Source: Syngnathus acus (taxonomy: Eukaryota > Chordata > Actinopteri > Syngnathiformes > Syngnathidae). Taken from it: a stretch of DNA of 64,000 nucleotides. Position 1 is the stretch's first letter; the number at the start of each line of letters is the position of its first letter. A program made the translations under genes and the position numbers. The stretch covers positions 5,703,956 to 5,767,955 of the forward strand of contig NC_051095.1 in the NCBI RefSeq assembly GCF_901709675.1. Direction: 5' to 3'. The notes under the pieces are model-generated. The model was not told the origin of the DNA, ran no database searches, and saw only the letters and a program-made list of their open reading frames with translations. Positions 42,571-53,475 of the stretch are shown here, one piece after another.

Positions 42571-44295
42571 ATGTAATGATACCTTAAAATTATAATTCCA
42601 TATTTATTTATTTATTTATTTATCTCATGCAGTTGATTGACATTGCACTCCACAGAGAAAACAAATCGTCACATTGACAATGAAAAATGTACAACCCCCA
42701 GAATTGAGATACAGTATTTATACATTAAAAAAGTTAACAGTAACGTTTCAATATGCGTATGTGTATAAGTGTATATATTTTTTTCCCTACTGTACTTTGA
42801 GATAAATGTGTTTCAGGCCTGAATGTTACACATTACCTACCAGCTTCCAGTCTGAAACTAAATGAGTGTGTGGGCGTGTGTGTGTGTGTGTGTGCGCACT
42901 AATACATGAATATACATGAACATAAGCATGAGCAAAACAACTGCTGCACACATGTCGACCGTGTTGAACATTGCTGGACCCAGGCTGCCAGCTGTCCCGC
43001 TCGGACAGATTAACGAGCCCTCGGGTGATGTAACGCACCCACAACATATCATGACACGGCACACCTCGAGTGACTGCCCCCAAGTGGCCAAGGTGCGCAC
43101 ACCAGAAGGATCAGCACAATTAAAAGTGAAACAAAAAATGGAACAAAAACAGTTAAATTCTTTATATTTGGTATGTATGTTTTTTGTTTTATAAAGTTTG
43201 TTTTGTCAGGCATGAAGCGAGGATTCAACTATGCAGGATTTTGGCTGACGATCAATTGGACTTTGGCAAGGTGAAATAAAATCCAATATCATTACCATGG
43301 CAACATTCCGGGTGCCACCGTAATCAGTCAAGGGCCCAAACTAATTGATGCTAGTATGTGTTGGCAGGAGACACACTCACTCAGTCCTTTCGCCTGATGG
43401 GTCAATAAGCCGCGAGGGTGCATTTGTTTCGCCTCACTTCACATACAGTGTCGGCATTACGCTAATAAACCTGTTTCGTTGAAAAAAATAATAATATATA
43501 TATATTGTATATTATATTATTCTATATGTATACATATACATACATACCCCCCCAACATCACACGGGCCCAGTGGAATTGTTTGATGCTGCAACTTGAAAT
43601 GAAATCAAAAATAGCTTTGCCTAGAATGTGTTTCACAGACGTCCTCTGCACCTGGAGAAGGAGGACAAGGTGGTCTCGGGGCATTTTGTCTAATTGGGGG
43701 TGTAGACGATGAAGAAGTCTACAGTAGCTGTCCATGTGACTGACATAAAGAAGCTCCTCTTGTTTGATTGAGGCGGGTTCAGATTACAAAAAAAAAAAAA
43801 AAAAAAAAAAAAAGGTGGAGAGGTGGGTGGGGGCAATCTTTTTTCCCAAAGAATGAAAAATAGGAGGGGGGCTGGCTGCTAGTTATTGGCTAACGGCTGA
43901 CTCCAGTGTGACGTCACAACTTGATGGCTGACCTACTTTAAGCACCCGTGACGTCGCATTTATCGCCTCCATTCTGTAAGACTCAAAATCCGCCACAAGC
44001 CCCCCGCCCGCCGTCCCGCTAAACCCCATGAATCATTCATTTACACTTGCCAATAACCTCTTTACCAAGATGAAATCTCTGCTTATGAATATTCATGCGG
44101 TGACGAAACAAAACGCTCTGACCTGACGAGCTGCTACCATATGGAACCAACCATCTGAGATTAGAATGGCATAAAAAAATAATAATAATCGCGCTCCTTT
44201 TGTGTCCATAATATTAGGGAATTGACAATTACTTTATCTTAATGGTATAACATACAGCCACTTGGGCCACTTATGCCAAGGTACCATTGATCTAT
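42571..44295. other. Intergenic, no gene seen
   Basis: AT-rich sequence with a GT microsatellite at about 42867-42895, an A-run at 43788-43813 and an isolated palindromic CRE core (TGACGTCA) at 43909-43916. No exon is supported. Confidence 0.4.
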
Positions 44296-45966
44296 TTTGT
44301 AATTGTGTGAAGGCGAAGGCCTTCACACATATGTTATTCTACTCCATTCGGTTTATTATTATTATTCTATTTTATTCCCGTCACTTTTTTGTCCCGCTTC
44401 TTCTTCCACATAATTCATCCGATTCACTCCATTCCACTTTTGACGTATTCCAAATATTCACGTGATGGGTGCTTCCATTTTTCTCGTTCCGAAAACTTTC
44501 CGTTTTCGCAGAATTCCCAAAATTCCGACAAATTTTCCCCATTCATTCTTAATGGGACATTCGACATTTCACATTTTTCACCTCTCATTTCTACATTTTT
44601 CAACCGATTCAACCCATTCCAACTTTCAACTGTTCATCTTTTGCCTACCTATTCCACAACTTCCCACTTACCAAAAACTTCACATCTTTTATTTTGAAAT
44701 TCACACCCAATTCTCCAATATTTCCTTTTTCCCTTCTCATTTCTACATTTTTCAACCGATTCAACCCATTCCAACTTTCAACTGTTCATCTTTTTCCTAC
44801 CTATTCCACAACTTCCCACTTACCAAAAACTTCACATCTTTTATTTTGAAATTCACACCCAATTCTCCAATATTTCCTTTTTCCCTTCTCATTTCTACAT
44901 TTTTCAACCGATTCAACCCATTCCAACTTTCAACTGTTCATCATTTTTCTACCTATTCCACAACTTCCCAAAAACTTCACATCTTTTATTTTGAAATTCA
45001 CACCCAATTCCTTTTTCCCTTCTCATTTCTACATTTTTCAACCGATTCAACCCATTCCAACTTTCAACTGTTCATCATTTTTCTACCTATTCCACAACTT
45101 CCCAAAAACTTCACATCTTTTATTTTGAAATTCACACCCAATTCCTTTTTCCCTTCTCATTTCTACATTTTTCAACCGATTCAACCCATTCCAACTTTCA
45201 ACTGTTCATCATTTTTCTACCTATTCCACAACTTCCCACTTAACAAAAACTTCACATCTTTTATTTTGAAATTCACACCCAATTCCTTTTCCCCATCTCA
45301 TTTCTACATTTTTCAACCGATTCAACCCATTCCAACTTTCAACTGTTCATCATTTTTCTACCTATTCCACAACTTCCCACTTACCAAAAACTTCACATCT
45401 TTTATTTTGAAATTCACACCAAATTCCTTTTTCCCTTCTCATTTCTACATTTTTCAACCGATTCAACCCATTCCAACTTTCAACTGTTCATCATTTTTCT
45501 ACCTATTCCACAACTTCCCACTTACCAAAAATTTCACATCTTTTATTTTGAAATTCACACCCAATTCCTTTTTCCCTTCTCATTTCTACATTTTTCAACC
45601 GATTCAACCCATTCCAACTTTCAACTGTTCATCATTTTTCTACCTATTCCACAACTTCCCAAAAACCTCACATCTTTTATTTTGAAATTCACACCCAATT
45701 CCTTTTTCCCTTCTCATTTCTACATTTTTCAACCGATTCAACCCATTCCAACTTTCACTGTTCATCTTTTGCCTACCTATTCCACAACTTCCCACTTACC
45801 AAAAACTTCACATCTTTTATTTTGAAATTCAACACAAATTCTCCAAAATTTCTACATTTCTCAAGTAATTCAACACGTTTCAACGTCATTCGGCAGCATT
45901 CCCCGAAGAAGTTATTCATACATTTCGCCTTCACACGCAATTTCTCCAGAAATTGCACATTCTAGT
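44296..45966. repeat. Interspersed element with an internal tandem array of about 130-155-bp units
   Basis: The left end holds an imperfect palindrome (gtgtgaaggcgaaggccttcacac) and the right end repeats 'cgccttcacac' then 'caatttctccagaaattg'. Between about 44580 and 45840 a unit containing 'caaccgattcaacccattcc' and 'ttcacatcttttattttgaa' is repeated about eight times, with small length differences. The long plus-strand ORF (44462-45685) follows from this composition and changes frame between units, so it is not a gene. The class is unknown; the ends resemble a non-autonomous DNA element. Confidence 0.8.
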
Positions 45967-47531
45967 TTGAGGTGTGTTTGATTGGCAGGCGCTAGTGCCC
46001 AAGACGTTGCTGATCATCGTCCCTCCATGAGACGGCGCTAGAGCGCAATGTCAGGCTAAAGATGAGGTCGCGTCGACTTTAGTGAATTACAACTTTAATG
46101 ACCCCACAAATGCTTGGATAGTACTTTGACTTGTTTTACCAATCTTCTGTATGTTCAACGTTATTGAATGTTAACATCTTAAGTGAATACATAAACCCAC
46201 TCGGGAGCTTTTAATAAGGAACATTACTTTCTAAATACCAGGCATTGATACATTTATACGTAAAAGCACAACGTTGAGCCTCGGAAAAATTCGCTTTATT
46301 TTGAAATCCATTCATTCTCCTACGCACTTCCGCCCCGAATCCCACTGATATTTCCCTGGCCCGAGCTGTCAATCATTTCTGCGAGTGACGTCACGAGGGA
46401 TTTGCGACAATGTCAAACGTCGCTGCGTGCATCTGTTCAGCGTCCAATCGCCAGACTCCGTTTAGCGTTTAGGTCGTATTGCGTAGTTCCACATGTGTTC
46501 GAGGTAAGATTCGCTACTATCTCTTTACTCAAAATGTGACCGCGTCAAATGATTGCTTTTGGTGATTTTCGGCTCATGTGAAAGTCGAGAAAAGCGGACT
46601 GTTGTGCTAAATGGGAGATCGTAACGTTTTCAAAGGCATCATTCGCCGTCTGGTCCTGATGTGAAAAGTTGCGCGTTACGTAACGGGAGTGCGGCACGTA
46701 ATGGACATCAGGACGCATATGTTTAACGGACAGGATGACATGTTACGCAAATCACATAATTCCTGATTCAAATTTGCACGTTTTCTGAAAACAAGAAAGA
46801 AAGAAAAAATACAAATGTAACAAACAAGAAGAATCCGGTTGCTTTGGTTCATCAATGCTGATTTCTTTCTGTTCATCGTTTCGACTCTAGATTTTATAGC
46901 AAACAAGTAAAACATTTTTTTTAAACAATAATGTGCCAGTAATTTCATAAAGCCAATGGTTCTCACACTTCTTTACACGACCACCTAGAACACTTTCTCT
47001 AAAGTATCAGTAAAATGAAAAAATAAAGAAAGAAAGAAAAAGCTATATTTACGACAAAAAAAGATACTCACAAATTGCAATACATTGCTGTAACATGCAG
47101 CACTTGAAGATTAGTGCTGATCTTAAACTAAAGAAAAACAATCATTTATAATATACTGTACATTAATGTGAAATCAAAAGAGCAGCTAATTTAGTGTTTG
47201 AACCTAAATCGCTCTTTGAGAATCATTGCAAAATGTTATTTCATTAAATATGAAAAGTGGTTTGAAAATAGATGGATGGAATACAACTATTAAATACAAC
47301 TGAAGTGTCTAAATGGTTTCCTACCCAAAACACAATAGACAGCTCATGGACCACTCTGAGAATTAATTTAGGCAATTATTACTTTGACTTTGAATGATCT
47401 AATTGAAAGAAGTCACATGGTCAAGGGTGGAGACCAAATGGTAAGATAATAAATTAGAATTGACATCTTAGTGCACCATTTTTTTTTTTCTTGTGTGATT
47501 GACAGGAGCAGGTGAACGCAGTTGAGTCACA
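45967..47531 (+). promoter_or_regulatory. Probable promoter, 5' UTR exon and first intron of the small membrane-protein gene
   Basis: A GC-richer patch at 46320-46510 holds a palindromic CRE core (TGACGTCA at 46386-46393) and ends in a good donor (ttcgag/gtaaga at about 46503). An acceptor (gattgacag) at 47505 precedes the ATG at 47532 by 26 bases. This fits a non-coding first exon spliced to the first coding exon. It is inferred from splice signals only; the rest of the interval is AT-rich. Confidence 0.4.
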
Positions 47532-48460
47532 ATGACCCGTTATTCTGAGGGATACGGAACCGAGGTACTTTAAAGACGTAGATTTTAGTTTTCCAGTAGT
47601 AGCACAAAAGTTCATTTGCCCTTTTACGCAGGAGGAGTGCGTTCTGTCCGACCCTCAGGGCGAAAGCGACGCCGACGCCGACATTGAGGACGCCGACTGC
47701 AGGTGGCGCGGCTCACACCCTTCGCCTTTCACCGGAGCTTTTACCTGAACGCAAATAACATCTTACCTCTAGACTCCAAGAGCCCGGGTCGCTGCAGAGA
47801 ATCAGCTCACGGCGCCGCAAACGTCAACGTCTGGCTCGGCAGGACACCACTGAGAGCGAAGATGACGGCAGCCTCAGTCACGCCTCGCATCGGTGGAATC
47901 TGCGGCTCAGTCCGGACAGGACGCACAGCCGCACCATCCTGGAAGTAAGTAAAATTGCTCTTACAAGTCAATTTTAGACAAGAAAGCAAATCAAGAAGCT
48001 CTACCAGTAATTGACAGCCCGCCCTAAAAAGGTCTATAATTATATTTTTTCTGTCGATAAACGCCCTCAACTCATTTCACCATAGTTCCTTGAAGCTAAA
48101 ATGCCACAAGAAAGTACTCAATTCACTTCTACACAGCTCATCAACCCCGAGGTGCCACAAGATGGCGGCAAAAGACTACCTTTGTCTAAATGAAGCAGCT
48201 TGTGTACTTTTATTGTAAACGTGAGACAGAAAGTGTTTATCGCAACAACGGCAACAATGCTCACATTTTGTGATGTCCGACAGGAAAGTATCTCACAAGT
48301 GAGGCCCCTCGTCATCTCCAGGTCCAGTGCGAACAAGCGGACAGAAGCGGAACCGCGGACGTGCGGGTGGGCGCCGCCCCTAGCGCCCCCACTGGTTGTC
48401 CTATTGCTCGCGCTCGCAGCCGCCATCGCGTCCTTCCTGCTCCCGTGGGTCAGAACCTGA
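47532..48460 (+). CDS. Unrecognised small protein, acidic N-terminus, C-terminal membrane anchor
   Basis: Four exons with good splice sites: 47532-47564, 47632-47702, 47773-47944 and 48284-48460. They join in frame to 150 residues. Seen: an acidic start (ESDADADIEDAD), a basic cluster (SSRRRKRQR) resembling a nuclear localisation signal, a Ser/Glu/Asp patch (TTESEDDGS), and a C-terminal hydrophobic segment (PPLVVLLLALAAAIASFLLP) with only WVRT after it. This is a tail-anchored topology, probably ER or nuclear envelope, with the N-terminus in the cytosol. I do not recognise the family. The C-terminus does not end in the PPPx of KASH proteins. Confidence rests on consistent splice phases. Confidence 0.55.
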
Positions 48461-49740
48461 TGAGACGAGCAGAGAGTCCAATAAGCTCAAGCACAAACAC
48501 TTTATTTTTGTCTCTGCATCAAACATCAGAACGTTGACGTGTCTTGGACGCCGGTTTTGGTCTCACCTCCTTTTCAAAATAGATGCGCACTCCCAACAAT
48601 GATGACTATGCAACTCCTTGGTTTCGACTGTGCCAGTTGATACAGTTCTGAAGAACGCCCCCGATGTCCTTGTCGCCGTCTCAGCTCCGCCCCCCACCCT
48701 CTTGTGGAAGCACAATCAGACCCGATTTGAAAAGCAATAGCAGACGTGCTTCGAACTTTCTATACCATCGTATACACCGGGTTCATCCAATTTAATACCG
48801 CCTGCTGGAAAATCCATTGTTGGAAGCTAAACTGTGATTTTAATCATCATTTCAGTCTTTCAATAAAATGACTTTTTTTAAATTTGACTTTGTGTTAATA
48901 ATGACTTCCCAAAAATGAACATAACTATCCTAGTAATAGATCAAATGAGACTGTGTCTGTGTACCTAATAAAATGGCCAGTGAGTCTATTTACAGCCAGT
49001 GTCGAAGTTGACAAACATGTGGCCTTGAGAGCTGCGAGACTGTTGACAGCCTTCCCCGGTCACAAACTCCTTCAAACCACATCACGTTTGACTCATAGAA
49101 TCAGACGCAATTCTGCAATAAATGATTAAAAGGATTTATTTGAGAAGTTTGTTTTGATTGGATATCTTTCTATATATTAAATGTACACAATAGCCAATAC
49201 GCAGTTGTTGCTGCGTTGCGATATTAATTTCACGCCGGTAGCGAGTTATTATTGTTGATTAAGCTCTCGAATCCATGACGAGAAATGGACCGGCCCGCAT
49301 CTCTGTGATCATGCATCAAAATGACCAGCTTCGTTGGTCAATGCCGTTTGCTCGCCAGCTGTTTGCTTCCTATGACAGCATAGAGCAACACAACAGGTGT
49401 AAATGCGTTGTCTTAGCCCGCAGGCATTCACACGCCTCTTGATCCTTGACCCAGATTCTTGTTTGGATGCACAGGAGCAACGTGAACCCACCTTGGCTCC
49501 CTCTGGGCAATCAATAAAGATCCGGCAGTCATACGACTCAGGATTAACGTGCCCGAAGAGAAGGAGAGAATTTTGGCTGGGAACCAGCTGCCTCTAAGTC
49601 TGAATGTCTCGCTTTAAGTGGGTCAAGTGATAACATGCACTTGAGAGGAGAGCGAGGGAGCGGACAATCGAATAAAACCCGGACAGGACGGGGCAGAAAG
49701 GCTTTGCGACGGGTTGATGTTTTAAGACGGACTGAGCTCA
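48461..49740. other. Intergenic, no gene seen
   Basis: AT-rich sequence without a supported exon. The last 200 bases before 49741 may hold the 5' UTR of the kelch gene. Confidence 0.4.
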
Positions 49741-52111
49741 ATGGAGGTGGCCATTCCACAGCCTCAGCCCGACTGGGAGCAATGGAGGAAAGAGATGGGG
49801 CAGAGGGCGAGGCGCTGGGTGACGGTGGACATGAGCGAGGACAAGGATGAAGAGGGGGACGACGACGATGATATGGTGGAGGAGGATGAGATGAAGGCAG
49901 AAGAACAGCATGATGTCCATGAGAAGCTGGGAAAACACTCGTGGGAAGTACAGAGTGGAAAAAGTCAAACGCAACTGGAGCAGAGAAGTTCGAGAAGGAC
50001 AGGAGAGGATTCTGTGGAAGGTTTGAGATGGACTGGATGTGAAGATGAGAAGGAGTGCGTGTGCAATGATGAGGATGTTTACAGACGACTGCAAGATGGT
50101 GGAAAGTGTAGAAATGGGATGTTGGATGCTTTAAGGGAGGGAGGAGAATTTGGGGAAGATAAGATGGCCGCCATGTCACAGAAAGAGGATGAAGAAGAGG
50201 AATGTGAGGAGTCAAGTGATGATGAGAACTCAGGGTGCTCTCATGAGGATGATGATGCACACAACATAAAGATATACCGCAAAGATGACCAGCATGTGGA
50301 GATGTTCAACACCTTGAGAGATTTCCAGGATTCCTATCTGCTCACTGACCTCACTCTCACAACAAAAGACAGCAGGAGGCTTCGCCTACATTCCATCATC
50401 ATGGCAGCTGTGAGCTCCGTGGTCAAAAACAATTAGAAGCTCAGTTTGGATGAGGGAGAGCACAGGTACTCGCTTTCCTTAGGTCCAGATGTGGACCTCC
50501 TTGGATTGGACGCCATTGTGGACTTTGCCTACACTGGGCTCATAGCCCATCTGGAGAAGGACACGGTGACGAATGTGGAAGCTGCAGATCGGGCCCTGGG
50601 TGCCCATAAAGTGTTGGATTTTCTGCACAAGAAGCAGGAGGAGTCCTCCAGCAGCACTCAAGAGGAGAACATCTCTGCTGCAGAGCAAATAGCCATCAGT
50701 CTTGGTTGGATTAGAAACTTGTGGATGGAGCAAGTGGGTCGCAACGTTGTTCTTGAAGCAATCGGGGCGTCGATTCCTGGTGAGTAGCAAACGTCAAAAG
50801 CAGATTCTAACACTTTGGCTCCATTTTGGAGCAGAACACGTGTCAAGTGAAATTGGCCCGCCTCCAGCTCACAGAGTCATCCTGGCAGCCAGCAGCGACT
50901 TCTTCCGCGGAAGAACACAAGCTGACCGACCTCTACAAAACGGTGCGGGAGCATTTCTGCTCCAACGACGTGGCAGCGCAAAGCCAGTACCGCGTCTACC
51001 TGCCTAAACAGATTCTAGTCTTGAGCGGAGGTGATCAGATTTCGGAAGATCTGGGCAGCCGGCGTGTGAGCGGGGAAGTCTGGTTCGGGAATTCCCTGAT
51101 GAACCACACGCGAAAAAGGAAGGCGATGGAGTGGAGGCGGCTCAGCCAAATGCCAGACCCGGCAAGGTTCTGCCATGAGGACGTGGTGCTCAACAGCAAA
51201 CTGTACGTGTTTGGTGGGAAAAAATACTACGGCACAGAAGATGAGCTGAACTCCGTTTACAGGTGAGGCCTGTTAAAAGGCATTCAAAGTTTACTTTCTG
51301 ACAATGGATCGGTTTTTTTTTTGTCCCGCAGGTATGACCCGTTCCAAAACAGCTGGGACATAATGGCTGACATGACAAAGAAGAGGTGCTACTTCTCTGC
51401 GGTGGTAACAGGCGGAAACATATACGCCATCGGAGGGCGCTGTCACCCTGATTACATCGACAGTGTGGAATGCTTTTCACCCGCCGCTAACTCTTGGAGG
51501 TAAGGGATGTACTTTAGGACAAGTAAAAATGATCGTGACGGACCGGAGAACTTTCAACTTGCCGGAGAACTTGCGTATTTTCCATTTCAAGTTCCATTTC
51601 AAGTTTTACTCGGCCCCTGGATCTGACCCTCGGTGGACACGTGGCGAAAGTTTTGCAAGGCAGCGCTTACCTGGCCAACATGTCTCACGCACGTGCTCAC
51701 CACTGCATGGAAACTCTCGACGACCGCCTTTACGTGGCAGGCGGGATCACGTCGGACGCTAACCAGGCAGCGATTGATCAGCTGGCCTGCGAGGTGTACG
51801 ATCCTGTCGCAGATTCGTGGATGACTTTCTCAGCCCTGCCGGTGCCTCACGCGGGGGCGGGAAGTGCCGTTCTAGAGGGGAAGTTCTACGTGCTGGGCGG
51901 CTACAGTCAGGAGGCCGACAGCGATACGAAGACGGTCCACCGCTACGACCCCGCCCTGCACCGGTGGGAGAACGTGGGAAAGATGCCGGGGCCCAACAAC
52001 GACCTGCGAGCATCTGTGCTTCTTTTGCCGCCATGCACATGTACGCGTCTAGAAAGGATATGTTGCTTACATTGCTCCGAGAGTGCTTCGAATGCAACAT
52101 CTAGATTTTGA
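49741..52111 (+). pseudogene. klhl33: Kelch-like protein 33-like gene, apparently disrupted
   Basis: BTB-BACK-kelch proteins are substrate adaptors for cullin-3 ubiquitin ligases. Four exons: 49741-50782, 50868-51263, 51332-51499 and about 51604-52111. Seen: a long acidic N-terminus, a BTB-like segment (SYLLTDLTLTTKDSRRLRLH), a second BTB start (WMEQVGRNVVLEA, then AHRVILAASSDFFRG across the first intron), and kelch blades (KLYVFGGKKYYG, NIYAIGGRCH, RLYVAGG, KFYVLGG). Two lesions are visible. A TAG at 50434-50436 interrupts exon 1 in frame. Within exon 2, right after DFFRG, the reading jumps one frame to EEHKLTDLYKTVREHF, so most of the second BTB and the whole BACK are missing. The kelch part is otherwise open. 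It could be a recent pseudogene or an assembly fault. Confidence 0.65.
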
Positions 52112-53475
52112 ATGTGCTGCGAAGATTTTGTGAGATGTGAGTGCAGATTCTTTGGGTGGGATTTTTGATTTGACGGTTTTTATTGCACCAGAAAATAAAT
52201 GTCACCCTAATTCAAGTGCAAACTTACTCGATGCATGGGAAATAAAACAGAAGAACGCATGGTAGATTTATCATAATATGGCACATTAAATCAAACAGAA
52301 TGTGCTGTCCTCACTCCGAAGCGTCTACTTTTCCACCAGCGAATAATCAGACTTGGTTGTCTTAAACGCTGATTTATTGACGAATGGCCTCAAACCATTG
52401 CCCTCTTAAGACCATCGTAAAACTGAAATACAAACTAAAGCAAACACCGCGTTAGACAATCGTTAGCTTGTAGCATGTTGGCTAACGTAACTTCGACATG
52501 TAAATAAAATTAACATACAATCGTTTACACAAGTCTAACAGAAAAAAGATAAGTTTGCAAGACTTACGGACAACGTCAACTTCGTACAGTCACAGTAGGT
52601 ATAACTGATCCGTCCGTGGGTCTCGTGCTGAGTAAAACACTTACACTAAGCATCCACAGGAGGGCGCTCTTAACTGTTAATAGAAAACGACGTTTCAACA
52701 CGAAACAAAGAGGGCAGACACAGAACAAGAACACATCAGAAAATCTAATCAGATTTCCATCCATCCATCCGGGATCGCGGACATGTCGGAGTCTATCCCA
52801 GCTGTCATCGAGCAGGAGGCGAGTAGAGTTCAAGTATCTTGGGGTCTTGTTCACGAGCAAGGGCAGGATGGACCGCGAGATGGGTGATGCTACAAGCGGC
52901 CAAAATGGGCGCACCCTATGTCTCTCGGCTGGCCTGCGAACGCCTTGGGATCGATCCCCCGGGATGAGCTGGACAAAAGGGGAGGATGGGCGCCCTTCCT
53001 AAAGCTGCTGCCCCCACAAATCGACCCCGGATTTAAGTGATAGAAGATGGATGGGAAAATCAGAATGAGGTATGAACGGGAATTGTCTTTTAATTTTTTA
53101 TTCTTTTTATGTATTTTTCACAACAGGGTATGCATGATAAATTAAACAGAATAATAACACATGGTCCATTAATCATAATAGTAATAATAGTGAAAGAAAG
53201 AATGAAAAGAACGTATGGTAAATTAATCGGAATAATAATAACGCATGGTAAATAAAACAGAATAATAACGCATGGTAAATCAAACCGAAGAATAATGCAT
53301 GTGAATAACTTTGAATGCATGATAAATTAAACCAAATAATAAAAATGCATGGTCAATAACATGATGCAGTCAATAAAACTTTAAATAATCAAATCAGAAT
53401 GTTTGTATCGAGACCAGCAACTTGCCGGACGCCATCACGGCAGGCTGCCACTCCAGATGCAAGACGCACTTGGAC
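52112..53475. other. Intergenic between two convergent genes, LINE remnant, small duplication
   Basis: The stretch separates the 3' ends of the plus-strand kelch gene and the minus-strand lectin gene. It holds an RTE-like LINE remnant at 52800-53055 and an AATAATA-rich low-complexity stretch at 53090-53390. A roughly 45-bp sequence containing 'cacggcaggctgccactcca' appears at 53428-53470 and again at 53500-53542, the second copy inside the last lectin exon. Confidence 0.5.
52800..53055 (+). mobile_element. 3' remnant of an RTE-like LINE
   Basis: The plus strand encodes RRVEFKYLGVLFTSKGRMDR, a sequence typical of the end of the reverse-transcriptase ORF of fish RTE-type LINEs. It is followed by the usual 3' end, with 'aagctgctgcccccacaaat' and a final 'gaagatggatggg'. 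The part in between is decayed. Confidence 0.65.

Noticed and set aside
44462-45685. 407-residue plus-strand ORF
   Set aside because: It runs through a tandem repeat, changes frame between units and has low-complexity composition (F, P, S, N). It is an artefact of few stop codons in the repeat.
47532-48460. KASH-domain (nesprin-like) assignment for the small tail-anchored protein
   Set aside because: The C-terminus reads LLPWVRT rather than ending in the PPPx motif that binds SUN proteins.
49544-50260. 238-residue minus-strand ORF rich in His, Pro and Ser
   Set aside because: It is the antisense shadow of the acidic N-terminus of the kelch gene.
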